From an uncultured Acetatifactor sp. (GTDB lineage Bacteria; Bacillota; Clostridia; Lachnospirales; Lachnospiraceae): a stretch of 12,827 nt of DNA. This document shows positions 1 through 6,731 of the stretch, piece after piece. The translations under genes and the position numbers were made by a program. The notes under the pieces were generated by a model that was given only the letters and a program-made list of their open reading frames with translations, did not search any database and was not told the DNA's origin. The stretch is from NCBI RefSeq assembly GCF_910585425.1, contig NZ_CAJUCP010000008.1, positions 107,186 through 120,012 on the forward strand. Direction: 5' to 3'. The stretch's first letter is position 1, and every line of letters starts with the position of its first letter.

Positions 1-1
1 T

Positions 2-253
2 TCCCATAATTCCTGCGGTATTGCAGGGTGCACGGACATGGGCAGCCATACTCACAACTCCTGCGGTATTGCGGGATGCACAGACATGGGCAGCCATACT
101 CACAACTCCTGCGGCGTTGCGGGATGCACGGACATGGGCAGCCATACTCACAACTCCTGCGGTGTTGCAGGCTGCGCACAGACCGGCCAGCACAGCCATG
201 GAGGAAACGGTGGCGGCCATCATCAATCCGGTCACAGAGGCGGCCATCATTGA
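2..253 (+). CDS. Cys/His-rich 16-residue-repeat protein, 3' end only
   Basis: The frame is open from the window edge to a TGA at 251-253, so the start lies outside. It encodes tandem 16-residue units reading MGSHTHNSCGIAGCTD, starting at 38, 86 and 134, with the last 12 residues of an earlier unit at 2-37. A tail of about 23 residues rich in Gly and His (ends GGHH) follows. All three forward frames are open because the unit is 48 bp, but this frame is chosen because nearly every difference between units is silent or conservative in it (AAC/AAT, GGT/GGC, GCA/GCG, GGG/GGA/GGC, ACG/ACA; Ile/Val, Thr/Ser). Each unit has a Cys-x4-Cys pair and an HxH pair. I do not recognise the family. A metal-binding tail or a ribosomally made, modified peptide precursor are both possible inferences; the missing N-terminus and upstream genes would decide. 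Confidence 0.6.
   Translation, partial: SHNSCGIAGCTDMGSHTHNSCGIAGCTDMGSHTHNSCGVAGCTDMGSHTHNSCGVAGCAQTGQHSHGGNGGGHHQSGHRGGHH
38..181 (+). repeat. 48-bp coding tandem repeat, three full units plus a partial one
   Basis: Three consecutive 48-bp units start at 38, 86 and 134, and the remnant of an earlier unit occupies 2-37. The units differ by a few bases, almost all in third codon positions of the Cys/His frame. More units may lie to the left of the window. Confidence 0.85.
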
Positions 254-315
254 GGCCAGGATGCCGCTAAGATAGAGCGGATAGAGAAACTCCTGCTGCT
301 GTCGCCATCCGCTCC

Positions 316-356
316 AAAAAGCAAGCTCCCTGGTTCTGTAACCAGGGAGCTGTTTT
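316..356. terminator. Bidirectional intrinsic terminator
   Basis: A perfect 12-bp stem (AGCTCCCTGGTT at 324-335, its complement at 340-351) encloses a 4-nt loop. On the plus strand it is followed by GTTTTC; on the minus strand by TGCTTTTTGG. It lies between convergent genes, the Cys/His repeat gene (plus) and the metallophosphoesterase (minus), so it can serve both. Confidence 0.85.
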
Positions 357-409
357 CATGCCGCCGTCCTGCCGGAACAGCCCTTTCAGCTTTGAGCTGC
401 CCCCCATGC

Positions 410-1165
410 TCACGAAATCCTGATGATCTGCTCATAGAGCAGCAGTTCCTGTGCATTTACATTCCGGTTGTCATGGTAATGCCCGAAGAACCACTTCTTA
501 AACCTGGTATTCTGCCGGATCTCCTCCAGATAAGCGGTGGCGGCATCCGGCCTGTACCCTGCGCCGCCCAGCAGAATCTGCGTACTGGAGGCGCAGCAGT
601 GGGTCACGATAAAGTCCACAGCATTGCCGTGAGCCGCAAGGTTCCTGCGCCCCTCCTCCATCTCCTCCTGTGAGGGAAGCTCCTGCCGCCACCAGCTTAC
701 ATGGTTGATACGGTACGGAATCCAGCCCTGATCCAGCTTCCTCTTCTTTCTCTTAAAATCCGGATCCTCCGGCTCCAGAATGCCTCCGTCGATGTCATGG
801 CTGCTGGCCCCGCCGAACGTGAAGATACTTTTCCCATCGATCGCAAATACCTGGCCGCGCATCATATGAATCACGGAAGGCCTGATTTTATGCACCTTAC
901 CGCCATGCCATTCCTCCACGGGACAGGCATAGAGCCTGTCGAAGTTCTCATGGTTCCCGTCCACGAACAAGGTGGTAAAGGGCTTGCCCTCCAGCCAGTC
1001 CATCAGATGCTTCTCTTCCTTATTTTCCCCTCCCTGATTCCAGACTCCGCCAAAGTCTCCGCAGACAATGACGTAATCATCCTTCGTCATCTCTTTCTGC
1101 TCCGGAAATATCCTGGTGTTGAATCTCCCGAAGTCCTGGTGGCAGTCGCCGGTAATGTAAATCAT
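410..1165 (-). CDS. Metallophosphoesterase (calcineurin-like fold)
   Basis: This 251-residue protein is a predicted cytoplasmic two-metal phosphoesterase; its substrate is unknown. Visible motifs are GDCH (Asp7, His9), GDFGG (Asp37), GNHE (Asn71, His72), a later VTH, and GHYH near the C-terminus (His229, His231). Motif II lacks the second Asp of the usual GDxxD, and Gly stands there, as I recall is common in this Firmicutes and phage subgroup. I start at ATG 1165 because GGAAGG and AGGAAG lie just upstream and MIYITGD is the family's natural start; an in-frame TTG at 1192 would add nine residues without a good ribosome site. It follows the acetyltransferase on the same strand after 59 bp, so the two may be cotranscribed, and it ends before a strong terminator. 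Family assignment is firm; the physiological role is not known. Confidence 0.88.
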   Translation of the reverse strand: MIYITGDCHQDFGRFNTRIFPEQKEMTKDDYVIVCGDFGGVWNQGGENKEEKHLMDWLEGKPFTTLFVDGNHENFDRLYACPVEEWHGGKVHKIRPSVIHMMRGQVFAIDGKSIFTFGGASSHDIDGGILEPEDPDFKRKKRKLDQGWIPYRINHVSWWRQELPSQEEMEEGRRNLAAHGNAVDFIVTHCCASSTQILLGGAGYRPDAATAYLEEIRQNTRFKKWFFGHYHDNRNVNAQELLLYEQIIRIS

Positions 1166-1224
1166 CTTCCTCACTTCCTTCCGGATCTCCAAATGCTCTT
1201 ATCCTCGGCAAATCCGCCGTCCCT

Positions 1225-1836
1225 TCACATCTGTTCGTCGAATCTCCTGTCCTTCCAGTAATACTCCTTGTCCCGCTCATCAATCTTGCGGATGGGCCTG
1301 CAGGGATTCCCCACTGCCACCGTATAGTCCGGGATGTCCTTGTTCACGATGCTCCCGGCGCCGATCACCGCATAACTGCCGATGGTGACCCCCGGAAGGA
1401 CGATTGCCCCGGCTCCTATCCAGGCCCCCTCTCCGATTGTGATCGGGAAGGAATACATAGTGCCTTCCGCCCGCCTCTCCGGGTCGATCGGATGGCCCGT
1501 GGTACAGAGGGTGACGTTGGTTCCTATCAGGACGCCCTTCCCTATGGTTATCTCGTAATCATCCACCAGAATCAGGCCGGAGTTGATATAAGTCCCCTCC
1601 CCTATGGTGACCGTGGAGCCCACCGCCAGGGTCAGCGGCTGGTTCACCCAGACATCCTCCCCCACGCTCCCGAACATCTGTCCCACCAGCGCATTCCTCT
1701 TCTCGATCTCGCTGGGCCTGGACATATTGAATTCATACATCAGATCCTTCACCCGGGCCTGCTGGGCGATGTACTCCTGGGTATCCTCCCAGAGATACCC
1801 CTTCGCGATACGCTCCTGTCTCTCTTTCTCTGTCAT
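1225..1836 (-). CDS. Sugar O-acetyltransferase, maltose/galactoside acetyltransferase type
   Basis: This 203-residue protein matches the Maa/LacA/NodL family, which moves acetyl from acetyl-CoA to a sugar hydroxyl in the cytoplasm. The first 55 residues form the helical maltose-acetyltransferase N-terminal region (EKERQERIAKGYLW). From about residue 60 there are left-handed beta-helix hexapeptide repeats (VTIGEGTYI, ITIGKGVLIG, ITIGEGAWIGAGAIVLPG, IGAGSIVNKD). The catalytic His is His115 in TGHPID. The ending VGNPCRPIRKI is typical of the family, and the length is normal (about 185-210). The start is well supported by AAAGGAGGT with 8-nt spacing. Its leader and first codons are identical to a second copy at 4403-4439, which suggests that this gene's original upstream neighbour was the lipoprotein gene. 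The acceptor sugar cannot be read from sequence. Confidence 0.92.
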   Translation of the reverse strand: MTEKERQERIAKGYLWEDTQEYIAQQARVKDLMYEFNMSRPSEIEKRNALVGQMFGSVGEDVWVNQPLTLAVGSTVTIGEGTYINSGLILVDDYEITIGKGVLIGTNVTLCTTGHPIDPERRAEGTMYSFPITIGEGAWIGAGAIVLPGVTIGSYAVIGAGSIVNKDIPDYTVAVGNPCRPIRKIDERDKEYYWKDRRFDEQM

Positions 1837-1866
1837 GTGTCCTTACCTCCTTTTGTCCTGCCGGAC
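1830..1866. repeat. 37-bp perfect direct repeat, left copy
   Basis: The 37 bases are identical to 4403-4439. The repeat contains, on the minus strand, a short GTCC/GGAC dyad, the AAAGGAGGT ribosome site, the ATG and the second codon of the acetyltransferase gene. The right flanks of both copies (CCGGAC then AYGTG/TTTC-like sequence) stay weakly similar for another 15 bases or so. Confidence 0.9.
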
Positions 1867-1914
1867 ATGTTTCCTTTATCTGCGCGCTTCCCCGGTATCC
1901 CGCAGGCCGCCGTC

Positions 1915-2079
1915 TCACCAGGCCTCGGACATCTCTCCGCCGACACCTCTCCGCAGAGCCACCTCTGTAATCAGTATCTGCGCGGCCAAAAGAGCCAGCC
2001 CCATCCCGCTGATGCTTTCACTGCCCAAATTCATTCGCTTCTTTTTATTACCTGTATAATCTATAGATACCAACATCAT
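1915..2079 (-). CDS. Possible small protein coupled to the AAA-ATPase gene
   Basis: A 54-codon ORF begins at an ATG (2077-2079) whose TG overlaps the TGA stop of the preceding AAA-ATPase gene, an ATGATG arrangement that suggests translational coupling. It ends at 1915, 78 bp before the acetyltransferase start. The predicted protein has a basic stretch (NKKKR, residues 11-15), then a moderately hydrophobic segment (residues 26-41, GLALLAAQILITEV-like) that could be one membrane helix, and a short polar end. A shorter version could start at ATG 2034. I recognise no family, and no strong ribosome site precedes either start. It could equally be a leftover of a longer lost gene or a chance ORF; it is reported because it fills an otherwise empty 240-bp gap. 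Confidence 0.28.
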   Translation of the reverse strand: MMLVSIDYTGNKKKRMNLGSESISGMGLALLAAQILITEVALRRGVGGEMSEAW

Positions 2080-3758
2080 CCTATCAACACTGTCTTCCCT
2101 GCAAAAGCAAACCCATAATGCCGAATCCGCTCTCCGGAAATTCCACGCGCTGTCAGTTCCGTATCATAGTCCTTCTCCTCTATCTGTCGAAGCGCCGCTG
2201 CTACTGTATCCGCCAGCGTCTTCTCATCCTCCGAATCATGCACCTTGAATTCCAGCACAAAGGCCGGATCACCATCCCGCAAGGGCTCCAGCATCACATC
2301 ATATCTCCCAAAACCGCTTTCCCTGTTGGAAGTGATGCGGTATCTATCCGCTAAATCCACCATCAATCCCAATACAAAGCCGTGATAGAACCGTTCCGGT
2401 TCCGTAGAACCAGACGGCTTGTTGCCAGCGTCAAAACAGCTGAAAGTAGCCAATGCCGTCCGATTCATATAGACATTCATAGCCTTTGTGTCATCCAGCA
2501 GCAATGCCTTAATAAATGCGTTATAGGCAGGGGTATATTCCGCAAACCAACCATCTATCATATGCCGGAACATCAACCGTACTTCCTTATTTGTCAAAGA
2601 CAGCATATAATCGCATTCACCGTAATTCCCATCTACAGTATAACACTCCACTCTCAGATAGCCGCAGGCCAGGAGCAGGCTCCAGACAGCATGGAGATTA
2701 TAATCCAACTGGCTGAATATAATCTGTTCATCTATTGACGCATGGAATGATTTTCCCTGCAATAAATCCTCCATGACAATTTTTACTTCTGGAATCCCCT
2801 CCCGAATCAGCTTTCCCACGAGACTGTTGGAACTGGTGTTTGCCCAGTAAGCAGCAAAACGCTGCTTGTCAAGGTAGTTGATAATGGACCATGGATTATA
2901 AATATCACGCATATTCCCAAAGGTAAAACCATCGTACCAGGCACGGACTTCTTCCTTTCCCATAAGCCCAAATTCGTCCATAGCGGCAAACACTTCTGAT
3001 TCCGTAAAACCGAAAGAAGCCTCATATTTACATGAGGTAGAGGTGACTACCTCCAGATGGTTTAAGTCGGAAAAAATAGACTCTTTGCTTATACGTGTAA
3101 TACCTGTCATGACCGCCCTCTCCATATATGGGTTCGTCTTGAAAGTAGAATTGAACAGGTTTCGGACAAATGCCGCCATTTCATCCCAGTATCTGTGCAC
3201 ATAAGCTTCCTGCATGGGGGTATCATATTCATCCAATAAAATGATGACTCTTTTCCCATAATAATCCGCAAGGAATTCCGATAAGGCTTTCAAGGAATAA
3301 GAAGCTACGGAATCACCCATTGTAGGGGATATTTCATGGAAGATATCCGGAAACTTTCTCTGATTCGGCCCCTTATCCTGCAAGGCTGAATATCTGTCAT
3401 ATACGCTTTTGATGATGCGGCAGATTTTATCCCTTGCACTTCCAAAGGATGTTTCCTTCACATCTGCAAAGCTTAAGAAGATTACCGGATAGCTGCCCTG
3501 GAGGCTGCGGTACTTCTCTTCTTTCCATATGTCGAGTCTTTCAAATAAGGTGCCTTTATCTGCATGTTCCACGGAAAAGAAATGCTCCAGCATGCTCATG
3601 GCCAGAGTCTTGCCGAAGCGCCTGGGGCGCGTAATTAAGGTCACATCGTCCTGATTTTCCCACCATTCCTTAATAAACGCGGTCTTATCCACATAAAAAC
3701 AATTGTTTTGGATGATTTTCCCAAAATCCTGTATTCCTATTCCTACTGTCCTTGCCAT
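2076..3758 (-). CDS. AAA-ATPase-like protein with C-terminal PD-(D/E)XK nuclease-fold domain
   Basis: This 560-residue protein belongs to the AAA-ATPase-like (PF09820) plus PD-(D/E)XK superfamily (DUF1703-type) group that is multiplied in many gut Clostridia and Bacteroidetes. The N-terminus (VGIGIQDFGKI, FYVDKT at 21-26) is characteristic. A variant Walker A, RPRRFGKT, spans 44-51, and Walker B, VIILLDEYD, spans 171-179. The nuclease-like core at the C-terminus shows Asp487 (GRYD) and Glu503-x-Lys505 (LEFK), so the catalytic set looks intact. The start has GGGGAGGTG six bases upstream. The gene has its own promoter (3916-3944) in an AT-rich leader and is bracketed by the 37-bp direct repeats, as if it arrived as a cargo unit. 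No function is established for the family; roles in mobile-element biology or defence are only inference. The length is normal and no break is seen. Confidence 0.9.
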   Translation of the reverse strand: MARTVGIGIQDFGKIIQNNCFYVDKTAFIKEWWENQDDVTLITRPRRFGKTLAMSMLEHFFSVEHADKGTLFERLDIWKEEKYRSLQGSYPVIFLSFADVKETSFGSARDKICRIIKSVYDRYSALQDKGPNQRKFPDIFHEISPTMGDSVASYSLKALSEFLADYYGKRVIILLDEYDTPMQEAYVHRYWDEMAAFVRNLFNSTFKTNPYMERAVMTGITRISKESIFSDLNHLEVVTSTSCKYEASFGFTESEVFAAMDEFGLMGKEEVRAWYDGFTFGNMRDIYNPWSIINYLDKQRFAAYWANTSSNSLVGKLIREGIPEVKIVMEDLLQGKSFHASIDEQIIFSQLDYNLHAVWSLLLACGYLRVECYTVDGNYGECDYMLSLTNKEVRLMFRHMIDGWFAEYTPAYNAFIKALLLDDTKAMNVYMNRTALATFSCFDAGNKPSGSTEPERFYHGFVLGLMVDLADRYRITSNRESGFGRYDVMLEPLRDGDPAFVLEFKVHDSEDEKTLADTVAAALRQIEEKDYDTELTARGISGERIRHYGFAFAGKTVLIG

Positions 3759-3814
3759 TTGACACCTCCCCTTATTTTCCTATTGATTAATTCTTCCGCA
3801 ACTTCATCCGTCAT
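3743..3814 (-). CDS. Possible leader peptide of the AAA-ATPase gene (23 residues)
   Basis: A 24-codon ORF starts at ATG 3814 with AAAGGAAA just upstream and ends in TAG at 3743, overlapping the start of the AAA-ATPase gene by 16 nt in another frame. The peptide begins MTDEVAEELINRK. Ribosomes translating it would pass the ribosome site of the main gene, so it could couple translation. It may instead be the tail of a decayed upstream gene: a second open stretch near 3835-3910 (KNLLKDDGIDIDESN-like) looks protein-like but lacks a good start. Confidence 0.2.
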   Translation of the reverse strand: MTDEVAEELINRKIRGGVKWQGQ

Positions 3815-3915
3815 TTTCCTTTATTGTCATATAATAATTATCTTATGCCTGCTTTAATGTTTGATTCATCTATATCTATACCATCATCTTTCAATAAATT
3901 CTTTATTTTATCGCC

Positions 3916-3944
3916 ATTGTATCATATGAATTTTCACATGTAAA
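3916..3944 (-). promoter_or_regulatory. Sigma-A-type promoter of the AAA-ATPase gene
   Basis: On the minus strand a -35 TTTACA (3939-3944) is separated by exactly 17 bp from a -10 TACAAT (3916-3921), which carries the extended TGN element. Transcription would start near 3909 and leave a leader of about 150 nt. The surrounding 3770-3960 is far more AT-rich than its neighbours; apart from this promoter and two short open stretches it holds nothing I can name. Confidence 0.65.
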
Positions 3945-3964
3945 TATATATGTCTATAAACTAC

Positions 3965-4003
3965 AAAAGAGCTGTACGATGATTGCTTAGCCCGACAGCC
4001 CTT
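3965..4003 (-). terminator. Likely intrinsic terminator, minus strand
   Basis: On the minus strand AAGGGCTGT (4003-3995) pairs with ACAGCTCTT (3975-3967), with one G-U pair and a 19-nt loop, and a TTTT run follows. On the plus strand the same position would be an A-C mismatch, so minus-strand use fits better. It would end transcription of the decayed region before the promoter at 3916-3944. Confidence 0.5.
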
Positions 4004-4044
4004 TCAAAATAGCCATATAGGATTTTATCGTCATTATCCCTTCT

Positions 4045-4104
4045 TCACACCCCAATCAGCGCGTCAAAGGTCCCCGCCACATTCAGCCTCCCATACCCAG
4101 CACC
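4045..4104 (-). pseudogene. Possible C-terminal remnant of an S8 (subtilase) peptidase
   Basis: In the minus frame ending at TGA 4045-4047, the last 19 residues read GAGYGRLNVAGTFDALIGV. This resembles the end of clostridial Csp-like S8 peptidases, where a GYG-x-LNV segment is followed by xxFDAL. No upstream part is present: the preceding bases belong, in another frame, to the truncated ABC ATPase, so the fragment appears joined to it by a deletion. The match is short and made from memory of the family, so it is only suggestive. Confidence 0.35.
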
Positions 4105-4351
4105 AGGTAGATGACGCCGATGCTGCGCCTCCTGAGGACGGCCAGCGCGGAGGGCTCCAGTCTGTGTATGTCCACCCCGTCTATACGCACGCTCCCCGAG
4201 ATCGGCGTATCCCCCCAATCATGTGCAGCAGGGTGGACTTCCCTGAGCCGGAACTCCCCATGACCGCAAGGAACTCGTCGTCCCCGATGGTTAGGCTTAT
4301 GCCGTCCAATGCCCTGACCTTGGCGCCTCCCAGGTTTTTGATTTCAATCAT
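4083..4351 (-). pseudogene. Decayed ABC transporter ATP-binding protein (LolD/MacB type), N-terminal half
   Basis: From ATG 4351 the first 46 or so residues are a clear ABC ATPase of the class that serves FtsX-like permeases: IEIKNLGG, VRALDGISLTI, and Walker A GSSGSGKST followed by LLHMIGG. After MIGG the frame shifts, consistent with loss of about 4 bases (expected GGLDTP), and the family sequence resumes in another frame as TPISGSVRIDG through LRRRSIGVIY. It then stops abruptly at TGA 4083-4085; the Q-loop, signature, Walker B and H-loop are all missing. The gene is therefore non-functional. It cannot be the other half of the ATPase fragment at 11956-12093 without a long-range rearrangement. 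Confidence 0.8.
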
Positions 4352-4402
4352 AACTGCCCCCCAATGTTGCCGCTTTCATTCAAAAGCCATTATTGATGCT
4401 GA

Positions 4403-4439
4403 CTGTCATGTGTCCTTACCTCCTTTTGTCCTGCCGGAC
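4403..4439. repeat. 37-bp perfect direct repeat, right copy
   Basis: Identical to 1830-1866. This copy lies just after the stop of the lipoprotein gene. Its ribosome site and ATG (4407-4409 on the minus strand) lead only into a nine-residue ORF ending in TGA, so here the initiation signals no longer serve a gene. Confidence 0.9.
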
Positions 4440-4448
4440 GTGTCTCAC

Positions 4449-6674
4449 TTATTTCCTCTCTTCTTTCAGGAGCCGTATCCTGTTCTGGATGATGTCCAGT
4501 ACCTCTTCCAGGCTTTTCTGGCCCGCAAAGTAATATGCCGCCTCCTCCTGCATTATCCGGAGGATGCTCATATCCCCTCTCTTTACAGTCGCGGCCCCCT
4601 CAACCAGCTTCCTGAGGCTGTCAGTGTCCTCCGGCCTGGCCGCATAGACATCTACCTGCTCCCCGCCCATCTCATAGGACATGATTGGTGCTTCCTGCCG
4701 TCTGCCGCTCCTGTCGGTGTACCACTGTATCTTTTCCGCATCCTTCATCTGCCCTTCGAAGACATCCCTGTCTATGGAAAAAGCGTAGTTGGGCGTAATC
4801 CCATCCTGCCAGCTCTTGGTGAAAAAGCTCTCCACGAATCCCCAGGCGGCATCCTTATGGCTGCTCTGTGCGCATACAGCATAACAATTGTCCGGATAAA
4901 AGACCATGCCGTTTCCCGCGCCTCCTGGATACCCCACGAAAGCCGAGTCCTCTCCCCACCTGGACTTATTGTAGAGATATGTCTCCGGGTCCATCATGAC
5001 AAGCTGCTCGAACAGAAGCTTTCCGTCGCGCCTGAGGGAATCATCGGCAACATATACAGCCGTCTCCGGCATATAATCGGCCAGGCAGATATATTTTTTC
5101 AGCAGGTCCTCCTCTGGAATAAAGTCCATATCCCCCGCCCCAAGCATAGCTATCACGCAGCACTCCAGCATGTGGTTTTTGCTTATCATGCCATCCCGCA
5201 GCCCGGATTCTTCCTCCAGAATGCGCAATAGTTCCTCCACCGTCCATGCGGCACCCTCTGATGCCCATTTCTCCTTCGCGATGAACCCGCCCAGATGGAA
5301 ATTCGTCGGGAGCATGTACAGCCTACCCTCCGACAGCAGCGCATGATAGACAGAAGGAATCAGCTTTTCTGCGCTGACTACTTCGCTGCGCTCCAGATAG
5401 GGCGACAGATCCTCCAGAATTCCACGCGCTCCCATATCCCGGTCATCCATGTATCCGCCGTCCATCTGGATGATGTCCGGGCCCTTCCCTGCCATGAGCT
5501 CCACATAGAGTCGGTCTGCCGCCGCGGACTCGTCCTCTTTCCCATAGTCCACCATCCGGATGAGCACATCCGGGTGCGTCCGGTTGTACGCGGCCACCGC
5601 TTTCCGAGTGGTAGCGCTGTCCGACACGAATCCAAGCAGCAGCTCCTCCCGCTCCGCCCCGGGGCTTCCGCCGTCCCACTGGGCTTCATACAGGATATTC
5701 TCTTCCCGGAAGATGAACCGGGGCGCTTCCCCATCCCCATACATGCCGATCACAGAGTCTCCCTGGACTCCGATATCTGTCCATTCGTATATTTTCGTGT
5801 AACTTCCCGTTGAAAGGTCACACAGGGATGCAGCCGTCTCAGTGTACATAAATACTGCATTTTCCGCCTGTCCCGTCCTGTTGAAGCGGGCTTCCCCGGA
5901 GATGTCCTTCAGGGTGCCGAATCGGCCGTTCTCCCGGTTCAGCGTACCGGGGACATTCCGGAAATTCTCGGACTGTAATGTCAGGGCATAGTTCCCACCG
6001 GTATACAGAACGTCGATGTCCCTGGGCTCCTCCCAGTCCTCTTCCTCTACAAACTCACCATCCCGGGAAATCAACCGATATCCAAATCTTGAAAGCAGCA
6101 GGACCTCTCCTCCCGGCACCGCTCTTATCCGCCAGTCCGATAAACCTGCCGTGCCGCTGGTCTGACGAAGGTTGTCCAGCTCTGCCAGAGTCCTTTCGCT
6201 GCCATCTGCGGACACCTCCAGCAGCTTTACGAAATCCTCTTCCTCCGGGTCTTCTGCGGTTTCTGCCAGGAGAAAATAAGCTGTCCCGTCCTCTCCCGCA
6301 GTGAAGTCATATACATATCTCTGGCTGTAGTCAAAGCTGCAGAATGCCTCCTCCGGGAAATCCGCCCCGGCTTTTGCATAATAATACCTCTGGATAAATA
6401 TCGTTTCCGCGTCATCTGTCTCTACGCCATCTGTCTCTGTGTCATCTGTTTCCTCAGCATCTATTTCTTCAGCATCCGTTTCCAGCAAGACGCTGTCCCC
6501 ACAGCATCGGAGGCTGCCAAAGGTCTCGTCCTCTTTCAGGGGAATCATTGTGACGCTCAATCCCGCCCCCACACTGTCTTCCTCGCCCTGTAGGTCGGCA
6601 TTCCGCGCCGCCCCACAAGAGCAGAGAATCGCAGCAGACAGCGCAAATATGCTAAATGCTTTCAATCTCTTCAT
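4449..6674 (-). CDS. Large lipoprotein with C-terminal family-1 solute-binding domain
   Basis: This protein of about 741 residues is predicted to be exported and lipid-anchored: MKRLKAFSIF begins a signal peptide ending in the lipobox-like LCSC, with the modified Cys about 20 residues in. An acidic linker of five ETDxx repeats follows. Residues of about 95-345 form a beta-rich region with propeller-like repeats. The part from about 345 (LLLGFVSDSATTRKAV, GPDIIQMD, YMLPTNF) is a typical extracellular solute-binding domain for sugars or similar. The ATG at 6674 is preferred to the one at 6677 because AGGA lies five bases before it. No permease or ATPase partner lies in the window, so the ligand and partner are unknown; a sensory or signalling role is possible. 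It follows the SGNH hydrolase after 57 bp. Confidence 0.85.
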   Translation of the reverse strand: MKRLKAFSIFALSAAILCSCGAARNADLQGEEDSVGAGLSVTMIPLKEDETFGSLRCCGDSVLLETDAEEIDAEETDDTETDGVETDDAETIFIQRYYYAKAGADFPEEAFCSFDYSQRYVYDFTAGEDGTAYFLLAETAEDPEEEDFVKLLEVSADGSERTLAELDNLRQTSGTAGLSDWRIRAVPGGEVLLLSRFGYRLISRDGEFVEEEDWEEPRDIDVLYTGGNYALTLQSENFRNVPGTLNRENGRFGTLKDISGEARFNRTGQAENAVFMYTETAASLCDLSTGSYTKIYEWTDIGVQGDSVIGMYGDGEAPRFIFREENILYEAQWDGGSPGAEREELLLGFVSDSATTRKAVAAYNRTHPDVLIRMVDYGKEDESAAADRLYVELMAGKGPDIIQMDGGYMDDRDMGARGILEDLSPYLERSEVVSAEKLIPSVYHALLSEGRLYMLPTNFHLGGFIAKEKWASEGAAWTVEELLRILEEESGLRDGMISKNHMLECCVIAMLGAGDMDFIPEEDLLKKYICLADYMPETAVYVADDSLRRDGKLLFEQLVMMDPETYLYNKSRWGEDSAFVGYPGGAGNGMVFYPDNCYAVCAQSSHKDAAWGFVESFFTKSWQDGITPNYAFSIDRDVFEGQMKDAEKIQWYTDRSGRRQEAPIMSYEMGGEQVDVYAARPEDTDSLRKLVEGAATVKRGDMSILRIMQEEAAYYFAGQKSLEEVLDIIQNRIRLLKEERK
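6408..6482 (-). repeat. 15-bp coding tandem repeat, five units (ETDxx)
   Basis: Five 15-bp units (6408, 6423, 6438, 6453, 6468) encode E-[TI]-D-x-x pentapeptides in the acidic linker of the lipoprotein. The units differ mainly at the last two residues. Confidence 0.8.
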
Positions 6675-6731
6675 CATTATCCTGTACCATTCATATCACC
6701 GCCGCCGTCTTCGGCCACACGTTTGCCCGGC

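Noticed and set aside
38..181. CRISPR array
   Set aside because: Units are contiguous with no unique spacers, and they follow codon structure.
21..275. Two other open forward frames over the 48-bp repeats (TWAAILTTP-type and HGHGQPYSQLL-type)
   Set aside because: A 48-bp unit keeps all frames open. Differences between units change residues in these frames but are mostly silent in the Cys/His frame.
1166..1192. Upstream TTG start for the first metallophosphoesterase
   Set aside because: No ribosome site at TTG 1192, whereas ATG 1165 has GGAAGG upstream and begins exactly at the family's usual N-terminus.
4164..5231. 355-codon plus-strand ORF
   Set aside because: It is antisense to the ABC ATPase remnant and to the lipoprotein gene; its start is the familiar antisense shadow of a Walker A region.
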